From Benincasa hispida (lineage: Eukaryota > Streptophyta > Magnoliopsida > Cucurbitales > Cucurbitaceae), in the NCBI RefSeq assembly GCF_009727055.1, contig NC_052351.1:8683245-8747244 (forward strand): a stretch of DNA of 64,000 nt, in the 5' to 3' direction. Made by a program: the position numbers and the translations under genes. Below, piece by piece: positions 23,987 through 35,336 of this stretch. Position 1 is the first letter of the stretch, and each line of letters begins with the position of its first letter. The notes under the pieces were generated by a model. It did not search any database and was not told the origin of the DNA. It saw only the letters and a list, made by a program, of their open reading frames with translations.

Positions 23987-26418
23987 GTTGATACAAAAAA
24001 AAATTACTTATGTAAGACACTTATGCAAAAATTCATTTTTCATTTTTATCCAATCAGTTTAGCAAAAATTAATGAACCCCAACATCATTAAATTTTGCAA
24101 TGATACATTCAATGATTTGGAATAAATGCCACCAAAGGATGCATAGTTTTTCCTTATCACTGAAATGAGACACTCTCAATCAAATATTATCCCAGAATAA
24201 CTTCTTATTCATATAATATTTAATTACCATTCATTTGATCAATAAATCATAACTGCCTTAACGCTTTATCGTAAGTGTAACCCTTCATTTTCAACCCTAT
24301 AACCCCACTTCAACTAGTCTGCCTCAGGGAAAAACATAATTGGTGTAATTGGTTCTAGTGGTCTTATCCATTTCTGGAGTTTGTAATGCATTCTCACATG
24401 TAAATACCTTCCTAAGGGAGGATGCGCCCAAGGCACCACGAGGTCGAGCATGAAAGAAACATTACAAACTAATGAAGAAGATTGCAGGATATGTTATCAC
24501 ACGTCCTTCTCCCACTTACTATAAACACTTTCTCCATTCACCTTGATATTGACCCATGCAAATACCTTCTTAAGGGAGAATACGCCAGGGCACCACGACC
24601 CCGAACATGAATCTCACCCTTTGAACTCTTTACGAGAACGTGAGTGAAAAACGACATATCATATATATCTTTTTCCTCTTAGTAAGTGTTCAACTTTTGG
24701 GTTTATTAACTTAGAAAAAGTATGGGTAAATTATTTTAGCTAAGTCCTTGTTAAATTTGTTCAATATAATGCCTATATTGAATAGTTTAACAATTTGTGT
24801 CTTTGTTCATTAAAATCTTTTAATGAAATTAATCACTTATTGTATACTTATAAAATATTTGTCCAATTCATCTTCCATTCCATTCCCAGGTAGAGGTGTT
24901 TTGTTTTCTTCAGCTTAAGAACCTCAGCCTAGACAGAGCATTCCTTAGATAAAGGTCCCTTATGGGTAATTATTTTATAAATTTAATCTTTTAACCAAGC
25001 TCATTTTAATCCTATTAAAACGAATTAAAAGATTAACCTATTTCTAATCTCATTAGAAATGCGTTTAACATAAGTCTAAGTGAATCAATTTTAAACAAAA
25101 AAAAAAAAAAACTTGTGTTTACATGCAACTCTTGATTATTGATTTTAATCTAATTCATTAAACTTATGACCTTTATAAAACAATAAATTTGTCAAAATAT
25201 TTTTCATTTGCATTATGACGACTTTGATTAAATATAACGTTTATATTAATCCAAGTAATGTCATGCTCAATGCAAAGTTCATTTCTCTTCTAATTATAAC
25301 GCTTATAATTATCATACATGAAAAATAAACATGCATATTCATTTCTCTATATCATACTTATAACATTTATGATGCATGAATATGCTTACTCAAAAGATGC
25401 ATTCAAATAATATAACAATTATATTATAATGCATGAGCATGCTTATATTAAACATGTAGCCATATAATTTTTATATGATGCATGATCATATTTATCCTAA
25501 GGTGGGATTTTAAAACCATATGAAATGCATTATGCAACATATAAAACATACAGTTAAATAATACTTCACATGCATATAAAACTATATTAAAACTAAGATA
25601 GACCAAATATTGGCACCCTAAATTTAACAAAATTAAAATTACAAAGGAAAGTTGTCATCCTTTCGTTGGAAGAGACTCTTGCGATCAGCTATCTGCCAGG
25701 TACCTTCCATGACGCACAAACTAGGATAAGCAAGGGATTTTTGCTAACCTCCACATATGGCCAACGAAGTGCTCGACACATGGTACCTCACTCAACACAT
25801 GGTTTCAAGTACCACATGAGTTGGACAATGAAGTTCATCGCATGGGCATCGTCCCTCTGCATGTGACCATGAGCATTGCATCCACTACGCCTAAGTTCCT
25901 TCACTGCATAGGCATCGACTCATCGCATGGGTATGCTACCTGTCGCACGGGGTTGCGTTCAACCTTTTAAGTGTCGACGCATGGTATATACATTGACGTG
26001 TTTATCTTCAAGTTCCTCTGCTTTGCAAGGCCATCACCTCATCGCATGGAATGCATCCCATCACAAGCCAACATCGCATGCCATCTCGCCGCAAGCCATC
26101 ACCGCATGCCATGATATAAGGTGTCACGAGATAGAAGCAAATCCTCTATTTTTTTTTGAAAACCTGGGCTTCGGACAGCTTCGTTTCTGACTCAAACGAA
26201 CCAAAAAATACAAGACTCAATTGCAAAAATAAAATGCCCAAACAATATGCCCTTATATTGATTAAATCAACATAAAATTTTACAATATATGGTTCCAATG
26301 AATGAAATTATCTATCAAGCAAACCTCATACATTTTCAAGCAAAATGCAGAAAAATAACCCAGCACTTGAACTGATTTTTGTTTCAAAAAATAGAAAATC
26401 AAAATGCAAGAAAACATT
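23987..26418 (-). other. Long non-coding leader of element A
   Basis: About 2.4 kb between the primer binding site and gag, with no convincing frame. It has two related modules with ATACCTTC(C/T)TAAGGGAG and CACCACGA (around 24400-24450 and 24550-24610), counterparts of the duplicated module in the leader of B. A block near 24885-24960, read on the minus strand, matches leader blocks of B (14380-14450) and C (63880-63940). The AT-rich middle (24700-25650) has many ATGCATGAAT-like words. Nearest the primer binding site lies a GCATG word array. Confidence 0.75.
25760..26115. repeat. GCATG / CATCGCATGC word array in the leader of element A
   Basis: Variants of ATCGCATGG, ATCGCATGCC, CACTGCATAGGC and CACATGGTA recur throughout, for example near 25839, 25904, 25922, 26040, 26073 and 26100. 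It lies about 300-660 nt downstream of the primer binding site in element orientation, much as the CGATCG array does in element B. The core GCATGC is self-complementary. Confidence 0.8.
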
Positions 26419-26431
26419 GGCTCTAATACCA
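26419..26431 (-). other. Primer binding site of element A (initiator tRNA-Met type)
   Basis: On the minus strand TGGTATTAGAGCC follows the LTR end TTCCTTCA after two bases. It is the tRNA-Met type site with one transition. Confidence 0.88.
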
Positions 26432-26433
26432 AT

Positions 26434-28358
26434 TGAAGGAATCAAACCTCGCATGTAGACATTCGTTTTTATGGAAACAAAAAATAGTAAACTAAATATG
26501 CATTTGTAGGATAAACATTCAAACAAAACCATAAGCATGCTAGAAAAGAGGAAGAAGAGAATAAATCAAAAATCATTTTTGTTGATTCCTCTAGCTTTTC
26601 TCTTCCACCGTTATCAACGATCTCGAACTTCTCTAATGAAGAAGGATACCACCAACAAAGTTACTTTGCAATTCTCTAGGATTCCAAAGAACTTGGAAGA
26701 GTGGTCTCCAAAAACTTTTGAGGAGGAAAATGGTAGAAAATTTCTAAAGAGAAGTTAGAGAGAAGATGGAGATTTGGAGGCTAGGTTTTGGTGTAATAAG
26801 AAAACCGTCTTTTTTCTAAATGGGTTATAAGGATATATTTATATGAAGAAGGGTTAACCCTTCTCCGAGAATTTTCTTTTATACTCTTAGTGCTAATTAA
26901 TTAAATAACTCTTATTTAATTAATTGACACATTAATTAAATAACCATATATTAAATCTCATTTATATACATTTAATTAATTATCATAAATACCATATATT
27001 TATACTAACCTCAATCTTCATTGTTTCTTAATCAATTAATTAATCATTAATTAATCAATTAAATAACTATATTAAATCATATTTAATATGGAGTTAATTA
27101 ACATATAAATATCATATATTTATATATTTATATGTATACATCTCTTTAAGAATCCAATTCATATGAATCTAATATTTGAATGATATTCAAATATATCTCT
27201 CTTACATAATTTAGATTATAGATCATATCTATAATTAACTATCATATATTAATCTCATTAATATAAAATTCCCTCATTTGATTTGAACAATTTAAATCAT
27301 TCCTTATTGCTATCCTTTAGTGAGCTAACAAGGGGACCTTATGGACCTACAGATTAGAAGCACCAAGGATATGAGACTAATTAATTAAACTCCTTTAATC
27401 CAATTAATCAATATTCATTAGCTACCAATCACTTCACTAAAGACCGATAGTTACACTTTTCACACTGTAGATATATTTCTGTGTCCATGGATATAACCAA
27501 TCAACAGAGCAATGACCCTTCATAAATGCTCATAACTACAGTTGGGTCAAAATACTATTTTACCCTTATAGTTACATCTAACTCCTTAAGTACCACTGAT
27601 TCCTCTAATGAACAAACAGTTTATAGTTCAACTATAAACTAACACCTCATGGGTCAGTGAAAGGTTGAGGCCTCATAGTTCAAGACTCAGAACCAACCAT
27701 TAAGGGAGCAATTTATCTACTTTTCCAAGGAATGGGAATGAGTAAATTCCATTTTATATAGTTGTATTCCCAGCTCCCTTAGACAAATCCCTAAAATTGT
27801 AGTCTTATTGAGTTGGCTATCATGGCCATTCTCACTCATACAGATCAATGAACCGTCGTCATAAGTAGGAGTTCACAACTCACTCAAGATTAAGGTCAAG
27901 TTTCCTATGGTCATCCTAGTGAAATATTAGTTTCCTTAAGTAACGGTGTTATAAAGAGAAACTAATTATTTCGTGGACTGGTCTATGTATAAACTCTTTT
28001 ATACATGATACCCCCATTCACATGTTTTTACATGAATAACATGGTTCATATTGTTTTTAACACTTACATCTCAGTAATAGTTACCAAGTGGGTCGTATCC
28101 GTAGTGTTGCCAGGATAAGGGACCCAACCTTCATCCATTTACTACAGACTTTTTAGGTTATTACTTGAACAAGAACCACATGTATTTCAACCACATACTA
28201 TTCAAGTGCCATCATATAACCTTGGATCTTAGTTTATTAGATTGAATTAATGTTGTCTAAATGTCAAATAAAATACCTCTAATTTTATTAGATAAATAAT
28301 CTGTGTTGACAAAACTACAAACCACGAGATACACTAGATTTAGGATTCAATCCGAACA
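26434..28358 (-). repeat. 5' LTR of element A, apparently complete
   Basis: 1925 bp on the minus strand, from TGTTCGGATTGAATCC to GATTCCTTCA. A TATA-like CATATAAATATATCC lies near 26830-26845, about 400 bp before the LTR end. The sequence matches solo LTR S along its length and the remaining part of A's own 3' LTR. Downstream of the TATA box the future leader is rich in CTTC and TCTCC. Confidence 0.9.
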
Positions 28359-28657
28359 AGTTTATTATGAACAGCGGGTTTTAGATTTTTTAAACCAAAT
28401 ATGGCAATTTCGGCATCGATTTTCAAACAAAATCAACCTCGTCCGACCGATGTTCACCTCTACCCAACCCCTACTTTAGGATAGGTGTAAGTTGTAACAT
28501 CAAGTTGTGACCCTCATAGTTAAAGAGCGCCAGTAATGAGCTCGGTTTGTTTATTTCTCTTTTAGGATAATTCCTCGAGCTCACCTGGTTCACCTGAAAA
28601 TCAGGAGCTTGAGTTTTTCTCTTTGAAATGTGTGTTCTCCCCCAATCGCCTCCTCAT
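28359..28657. other. Spacer between elements A and F
   Basis: No gene. 28370-28462 looks like the end of a TIR-type element, with GTCCGACCGATGTTCACCTC at its outer end. The remainder is unassigned. Confidence 0.4.
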
Positions 28658-29266
28658 TGTTGGGAATGACCCACATGTACTTAGACCCAAGACCCACAAA
28701 GGCACATGGGAATAACTATTTTCACTTATCCCACATTGAAGAATTAAGGAGTGGGTAGAGGGTATATATAGAATATCACTTCTAGAGGTTTGCAAAAGTG
28801 GATAGAGGGAGCAAAGGGATTTTTCCCACACACGTGAAAGCTCGAGTAATCACACTTGCACGAAAAAAGAAATAGTTTTATTTCTTTTTATTAAAAATTT
28901 TATACAAATTCTTAAACGTTTAATTGCTTTAAAATGGACACATTTGGGGTTTTTAATGGAAACGTTTTATTTCCATTGAGATGTTTCTTCTTCTTCTTTC
29001 TAGTTTTACAAAACCTTAGGTCTAAGATATGAAAAATTAAGCTTTCGCGATCACTGTTTTTCCCTTTCCCGATTCTAAGCAAAATCGAATTTTCTCACTA
29101 TGATTCCAACCTTCCATCCGATGAGTATACGTCTGAAGGGGGTGTTATGTTAACATTAGGGGGCAACTGATAACAACGATTCGCACCACGGTCATATCGA
29201 ATTTACTTTCAAGACAGTGGTTTCCATGGCACAACAAATAAGTTCCAGATCTATCGGCTACTAACA
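28658..29266 (+). repeat. 5' LTR of element F
   Basis: 609 bp, TGTTGGGAATGACCCACATG to GGCTACTAACA. The TATA-like GGTATATATAGAATATC lies near 28761-28777. Directly after the LTR the sequence is AATTTGAAAGAAAATTTTCG, which does not resemble the initiator tRNA-Met site, so the primer site is decayed or of another type. Confidence 0.9.
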
Positions 29267-29289
29267 ATTTGAAAGAAAATTTTCGCCTA

Positions 29290-30180
29290 TGCTGATCAAA
29301 TCTGAAAAAGTTCTCCCAAATCTGAGCAAGTTGGAGCCATTCAATGGTGCCAATTACCATCGCTAGTCCTAGAAGCTGTTATCTTCTTTGAACAGCTAGA
29401 GGTGGATTACAATATCAGCATGGATAGCCCTGACAGACCCAAAGATGCTACTGCCATGACTGATCCAACATCTTCCAAGGATGTTGTTGTTGTCACTGAT
29501 CCGACAACCTCCAAGGATACCGCTACTAATCTAGTTCATACCATGGATGCTGATAAGTTCGAGAAGGACAACAAGACCGTTCGTGGCCATCTGCTCAACC
29601 ACATGAAAGATTCTCTATTTGATCTATTCATCACCCAAAAATCTACTAAAGTTATCTGGACTACCCTGGAACCCAGATATAGAGACAACTACGCGAGCAA
29701 AAGAAAATAAATAGTCGGTAAGTGGCTGCAGTTCCAAATGTTGGATGACAAACTGGTGATGGAGTAGGTTCATGAGTACAAAAATTTGGTGGCCAATGTA
29801 TTGTCTGAGGGCATGAAGATGTACGAGATTTTTCAAGCAAATGTGCTGCTTGAAAATTTTCCACCATCTTGGATTGACTAATGTAACCACCTGAAGCACA
29901 AAAAGAAAAATCTGATACTTTAGGAGCTAATCAGTCACATGCATACTGAAGAGGTGAATAGACAAAAAGATAAGGTAAATTCTCAATCTGTTAATTCGGT
30001 TAATGCTAACCTTATTGAATCTTCAAATGTGAAAGATAGTTTAAAAAATAAAGGGAAACAAATAGTAAAGACATCACAAAATAAAGGCCAATTTAAGACC
30101 GTTGATGGACAAATTGAGAAGTCCAATGTGATTTGTTTTGTTTGTGGGAAACCTGGACATAAGGCCTACCAGTGCAATTA
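29290..30180 (+). pseudogene. Element F gag with CCHC zinc knuckle
   Basis: The N-terminal part is at 29402-29710, with DKFEKDNKTVRGHLLNHMKD and KVIWTTLEPRY, the copia gag pattern. A segment with stops follows (for example at 29708-29710 and 29765), then 29939-30181 with a lysine-rich region ending in the zinc knuckle CFVCGKPGHKAYQC, a perfect C-x2-C-x4-H-x4-C. The next codons contain a stop at 30179-30181. Confidence 0.88.
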
Positions 30181-33100
30181 GAAAAAGGGGAGGCCAGACC
30201 AAAACTTAGCCACTACCAAACCTACTCCACAGGCCAATGTAGTTGAAGATGACATGTTTGCTACAGTTGTGGTGGAGGAAAATCTGGTGGAGAATAAGTT
30301 TGATTGGATCCTAGACACTGGCGCATCAAGACATTTCTGCTCAAACTAGGATCTCTTTCACGATTTTCAAGATACCAATAATAGTAAATGTGTTTTCATG
30401 GGAAATTCAGCAATTACTGGTGTTCTTCATGATGTACTGTATGTTCTTTGTTTGCGTAGGAATTTGGTGTTAGGGAGTTCGTTGAAAAAAGTGTGGCTTA
30501 AGATTGTGTTTGAGCCTGACAAGGTTATAATCACCAAGAGTGGTGAATTTGTTGGTAAGAGATATCTATCTGATGGTCTGTTTGTTCTGAATGTTATTTA
30601 TACTTCTATCTCCATGAATGAAAATGCCTCTCGTTATGCTTATATGGTTGAATCATTTAATGTGTGGCATGGAAGATTAGGTCATGTTAATGTATCTGAT
30701 TCACATGAAATTAATAGATGCCCAATATTGTGGAAGCAAAATTTACGTAAAAGCCTTTTAAATCAATAATAACTCATAGTACTGAATTACTTAGCTAATT
30801 CACACAAATCTAGCTTATTTTAGAAACACTATGAGTATAGGTGGCAAAAACTACTATATATCTTTTGTTGATGATTATTCTAGATTAGAAAAATTTACCT
30901 TCTAAACTCAATGGATGAAGCTAGTGGCGTGTTTGTGAAATTTAAAGTTGAAGTAGAAACTCAATTATATAGAAATATAAAAAGAATTAGATCTTATAGA
31001 AGTGGTGAATATAGTGACATTTTCCTTAGGAATTCTGTGAATTAAATGGTATCATTCATGAAGTTACTGCTTCGTATTCACTTCAACAAAATGGCATAAA
31101 AAAACATAAAAATAGAACTTAGAAATGATGAATGCTATGTTATTAAGTTCTGGACTATCCGATAACATGTGGGGGGGAAGCTGTGTTTTCTACTTGTTTT
31201 ATTCTTAACAAGGTTCCTCATAAAAAGCTAGATAAGACTCCCTACGAGTTTTGGAAGGGATATCCACCTAATCTAGATTACTTAAGAGTGTGGGGGTTCT
31301 TAGCCAAGGTAACATATCCAGAATTCAAAAAATCTACGGTAGGATCTAAGACTTTTGACTGTGTTTTTGTCAGTTATGCTAATAATAGTGCTGCATACAG
31401 GTTTATGTCTTTAGATATTAAATCATTTTGTGAATATAGAGTTGCACTGTTTTTTAGCATATTTTTTCCATGAAAAAATTGTTGATAAATCAGTAGATAA
31501 TTCACTCACTAATCAAACTGTTAGTACTTCAAGCATCGATCAAATATCTAAACTCCCTCTTTCTAGCCTTAATAACACACTTGAATTAGAGCCTAGAAGA
31601 AGTAAAAGATAAAGAGTTAGTAAGGTTTTTAGACCTAATTTTCTAACTACCTTTCTAGTAAAAAAATCAGATAAAATAGATAATCAATTTGCTTGTACTT
31701 AAAAAATGAGAATCCAAAAACCTATCAAGAAGCTTTAAGCTCGGTAGGTTCTAGTTTTTGGAAAGAGGCAATCAAGAGTGAATTAGACTCTTTAGTTATG
31801 AATCAAAAATGGGAATTAGTGACACTACCTAAAGGAAATAAATCCATTAGGTGTAAATGGATCTTTAAGAAGAAAATGAGACCAGATTATACAATAGATA
31901 AATTTAAGGCTAGAATAGTGGTTGTGGGATACACACAAAAATAAGGCATATACTGTTTTGATACTTATTCACCTATTACTAAAATAGTAACTATTAGAGC
32001 TTTGATAGCTTATGTTGCGATACGTGACCTTCTAATACATCAGATGGATGTAAAAACAACATTCCTCAATGGGGAACAAGAAGAGGATATATGACACAGC
32101 CTGAAGGCTTTATTGTTGCTGGTTAAGAAAGTAAGGTTTGTAAACTTACAAAATCTTTTTATGGTCTAAAACAAGCTCCTAAACAATGGTATGAAAAATT
32201 CAACAACGTTTTGATAAACAATGGTTTTAAGGTAAATTGTTCTAACACTTGTGTTTACTCAAAGTCATTTGGAGCTGAATGTGTAATCATCTGTTTGTAT
32301 GTTGATGATATGTTGATCTTTAATACAAACATAGATATAATTATCAACACCAATTTATTTCTATCCTCACAATTTGAAATGAAAGATTTAGGTGAGGCTG
32401 ATACCATACTTGATTTTAAGATAAGAAAAATTGAAAATGATTTCTCTTTATGTCAATAATACTATATTGAAAAGTTGTTGAAGAGATTTGACGGTTTTGA
32501 TGTTACACATGTAAGAACACTCTATAATCCTAGTATGAGTCTTAAGAAGAATAAGGGTGAAAGTGTCTCTCAGCCTAAATATGCGAAAATTATTGGTAGT
32601 GTTATGTTTTTAATGAACTATACCAGGCCCGATATTGCATATGCTATGAGTAGACTAAGCAGATACACTCATAATCCTGATAAGGATCACTAGACAACAC
32701 TTTGTCGTTTGCTAAGATACCTCAGAGGTACAATAGTTTTTTGTCTGCATTTCAGTAATTTTCTTGCAGTGTTAAAAGGATATTGTGATACAAACTAGGA
32801 AACAGATAACGACGAAGTAAGTTTCACTAGTGGATACGTATTTATACTAGGTGGAGGAGCTATTTCATGGAAATCAGCTAAACAAATTTGTATAGCATAA
32901 TCCACCGTGAAGTCATGAGCTAGTTGGACAAGAAGCAAAGTGACTAAGAAATCTATTAGGAGACGTGCCACTGTGGAGGGCTTTTGTACCAATATTTCTG
33001 CATTGCGATTCACAGGCTGCCATAGGTATTGCCAAGAATAATGTGTGTAATGGCAAAAGAATGCATATTCGCCTGAGACATGGAGATGTGAAACAACTGT

Positions 33101-33231
33101 TAAATGAAGGAATTATCTCCTTTGAGTATGTAAGGTATGTGAGGAATTTAGCCGATTCTCTCACCAAAGGTCCAACAAAGAGAGTAATCCTAGAGTCTTC
33201 AACTAGTATGGGACTCAAACCCTTAGTGTGA
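30181..33231 (+). pseudogene. Element F pol: protease, integrase, reverse transcriptase, RNase H
   Basis: The protease site WILDTGASRHFCS is near 30306. VWHGRLGHVN (30664) is the GAG-pre-integrase block. The integrase core is badly decayed between 30780 and 31150, then resumes as LNKVPHKKLDKTPYEFWKG (31207) and FVSYANNSAAYRF. Reverse transcriptase starts FWKEAIKSELDSL and KWIFKKKMRPDY (31693-31944), continues MDVKTTFLNG (32044) and has the catalytic YVDDMLIF near 32298 and KDLGEADTILDFKI. TRPDIAYAMSRLSRY lies near 32620, and the RNase H part has HCDSQAAIGIAKN and DSLTKGPTK (32965-33231). At least a dozen stops and frameshifts interrupt it. Confidence 0.9.
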
Positions 33232-33400
33232 TCCATAGCCCTTTATTTTGGTGGTCTATTGCGATAGACTTGATGGATAATTTGTGAGTGATCCATAGCC
33301 CTTTATGTTGGGTGGTCTATTACGATAGACTTGATGGATAATTTCTAAAGTCTTCGAAGCTCAAGTTTGAGTTGTCTATTGCGATAGACTTGATGAAGCA
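33224..33400 (+). repeat. Tandem repeat between pol and 3' LTR of element F
   Basis: Two copies of a unit of about 65 bp, containing GTGATCCATAGCCCTTTAT and GCGATAGACTTGATGGATAA, start near 33229 and 33288. A third partial copy with TCTATTGCGATAGACTTGAT lies at 33376-33395. CTATTGCGATAG is itself a near-palindrome. Similar duplications before the polypurine tract occur in some copia elements. Confidence 0.85.
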
Positions 33401-33440
33401 TCTAACGTGAAAGTGAAGTTGTGAGCTGCCTTCTATAATA

Positions 33441-34066
33441 GAGTTTGAGTGACCCACATGCACTTAGACTCAAGGCTCACAAAAATCCACACAAGGCACA
33501 TGGGAACTCTTTTCACTTGTCCTACATTAGAGAATTAAAGAGTGGGTAGAGGGATATATTGAAGACCACTTCTAAAGATTTGTAAAAGTGGATAGAGAGG
33601 AAGCAAGGGGCTTTTCTCACACGTGTGCGCTACTACCGCCATCTGTCCGGTTGCACGGACAGGCTCGGACAATCGTGCTTGTGTGAAAAAAGAAATAGTT
33701 TTATTTCTTTTATTTTCTTTCACACAATCTTAAATGTTTAATTTCTTTAAAATATGTTTAGGGTTTTTAATAGTACAATTATTTTTCACCAAGCGTTTTA
33801 TTTCCGTTGGGACTCTTCTTCTTCCTCTTTGTGGCTTTACAAAATCTTAAGTCTCATATTTGAAAAATTAAGCTTTGGCGATCAATTTTTATCACTGTGA
33901 TTCCAAACTTCCGTCCAAAAAGTGCACGACTGAAGGGGAGTCTCTTGTGTTAACCTTGGAGAGCATCCGGTAACAATGATTCACACCACGATCGTGTTGA
34001 ATTTACTTTCAAGGCAGTAATTTCTACGTCACAACAAATAAATTTCAAATATATTGGCTACTAACA
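33441..34066 (+). repeat. 3' LTR of element F, degraded start
   Basis: About 626 bp aligning with 28658-29266 and ending GGCTACTAACA. The expected TGTTGGGAA start is altered to GAGTTTGAG. It carries an extra segment near 33621-33665 containing GTGCGCTACTACCGCC that the 5' LTR lacks. Confidence 0.85.
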
Positions 34067-35330
34067 CCCATTCTATTTGGATATGTTACTTAATTGTGAA
34101 TTATGTTGCCGTTTTCATTAGTATTCTTCCAACAGGTGATATCATAGAAGTTATTATTTTTTATATGAAAGGAAACTTTTATTTGATCAATAAGAAATTA
34201 TTGTTCCTTTCAAACACCTGTTTATGGTATTGGAATAGCGAGTTCCCTACATAAGTTCGTCCTCACAACACGTAATTTCTTATTAACTTCAAATTTGAGT
34301 AATTATCGTCTTAAACAACAAAGTACAAAATTCAATCCCGTACCATACACTCCTCTCAACCCGTGTTATTTCTTAGGTTAAAAAACTATTTTGGTTTGTG
34401 TATTTGGAGTTGAACTAAATGTCCAATTTTAGTCCCTTTCTTTCAAGGAAATCTTATATTTAATCTTTGAAATCTAATTTATATCAAACAACTAGATTTC
34501 AAAATTATTTAGATAATAACAATAATTTTCAAACAAAAAAAAATATAATAAGGGTGGACATGTTTCTAAAATTTATAGTGAAAATACTAATTGATAATAA
34601 ATTTTTTTTTTTTTTTTTGAAAAATGCACATTAAACTACGAGCAAGGACCAAATTTAAGATTTATTAAAAATTGCGGACCAAAATTGAGCACCAAGGGGC
34701 ATTTTTTACCTATTTCTTATTACTTCAAATTTCAAGTTAAAAATGTCCAACTCCCTACTTGATGGTACAGAAATGTCTTAAATAAACTATTGTGTAAATA
34801 CGTGCACATTGGGATACTGTGATAATAGCACAAATAAATTCCTTTATGGTAGGTACCAAATAGTCTGAAATCCAATAAATATTTTGTATCCATAAGCTCT
34901 CTAAAAAAATAAAATAAAACGTATAACAAAATGAGCCACTCAAACTTAAGAATAAGAAATTAACTACAGCACAAACAGAATTCACATCAATCACAATAAG
35001 AATCGGAAGGCAAATCTAAAGTTCTCGAAATAACCCCATGATTACAGAAGCAAGCATCTAGTGTGGAGGAAGGTGGGCTGAGAAGAATAAGAATAAGCTA
35101 ACCTGAAGAAATAATTTGAAAGAAGATGTGGCAATGTCAAAATCAGAACCTCGACTAGTCCAAAAGATAATGCCACTAGAGACTGTCATAAGGTACAGAT
35201 GAATAAATGTTGTATAAGATCACAACTGATTACACATTCAAATGCAAGGATAGACGAACGAAAAACAACGAACCCTCAAAGGGAAAATGTAAAAGTATTG
35301 AGCAGAAAGAAGTTGATAATGGCTATGGCT
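34067..35330. other. AT-rich intergenic region and 3' flank of the clathrin light chain gene
   Basis: Poly-T (34603-34618) and other homopolymer runs, no supportable gene. The part right of about 34950 probably includes the 3' untranslated region of the clathrin light chain gene, but no clear polyadenylation signal was singled out. Confidence 0.5.
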
Positions 35331-35336
35331 ATGTCA

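Larger units (their letters stand above)
8079..28358 (-). mobile_element. Ty1/copia retrotransposon A (large, interrupted, degenerate)
   Basis: On the minus strand the order is 5' LTR (28358-26434), primer binding site (26431-26419), long leader, gag (from 23986), zinc knuckle (about 21770), protease, integrase, reverse transcriptase, RNase H (down to about 9300) and a truncated 3' LTR (9118-8079). Domain order PR-IN-RT-RH defines Ty1/copia. Two independent insertions break it. The first is LTR S with element B inside it, between 10454 and 19704. The second is LTR D at 21836-23252. Removing either one rejoins the reading frame, which confirms the reconstruction. Many stops and frameshifts remain, including a homopolymer C run at 20963-20974. 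No target duplication can be checked because the left LTR end is missing. Confidence 0.9.
28658..34066 (+). mobile_element. Ty1/copia retrotransposon F, 5.4 kb, with both LTRs
   Basis: LTRs at 28658-29266 and about 33441-34066 enclose gag, zinc knuckle, protease, integrase, reverse transcriptase and RNase H in Ty1/copia order. The outer flanks are CTCAT (28653-28657) and CCCAT (34067-34071), a target duplication with one change. LTR sequences differ visibly, with indels and many substitutions, and the coding region is full of stops, so it is an old insertion. It has no sequence kinship to A, B or C in the LTRs and lacks their long leader. Confidence 0.92.
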
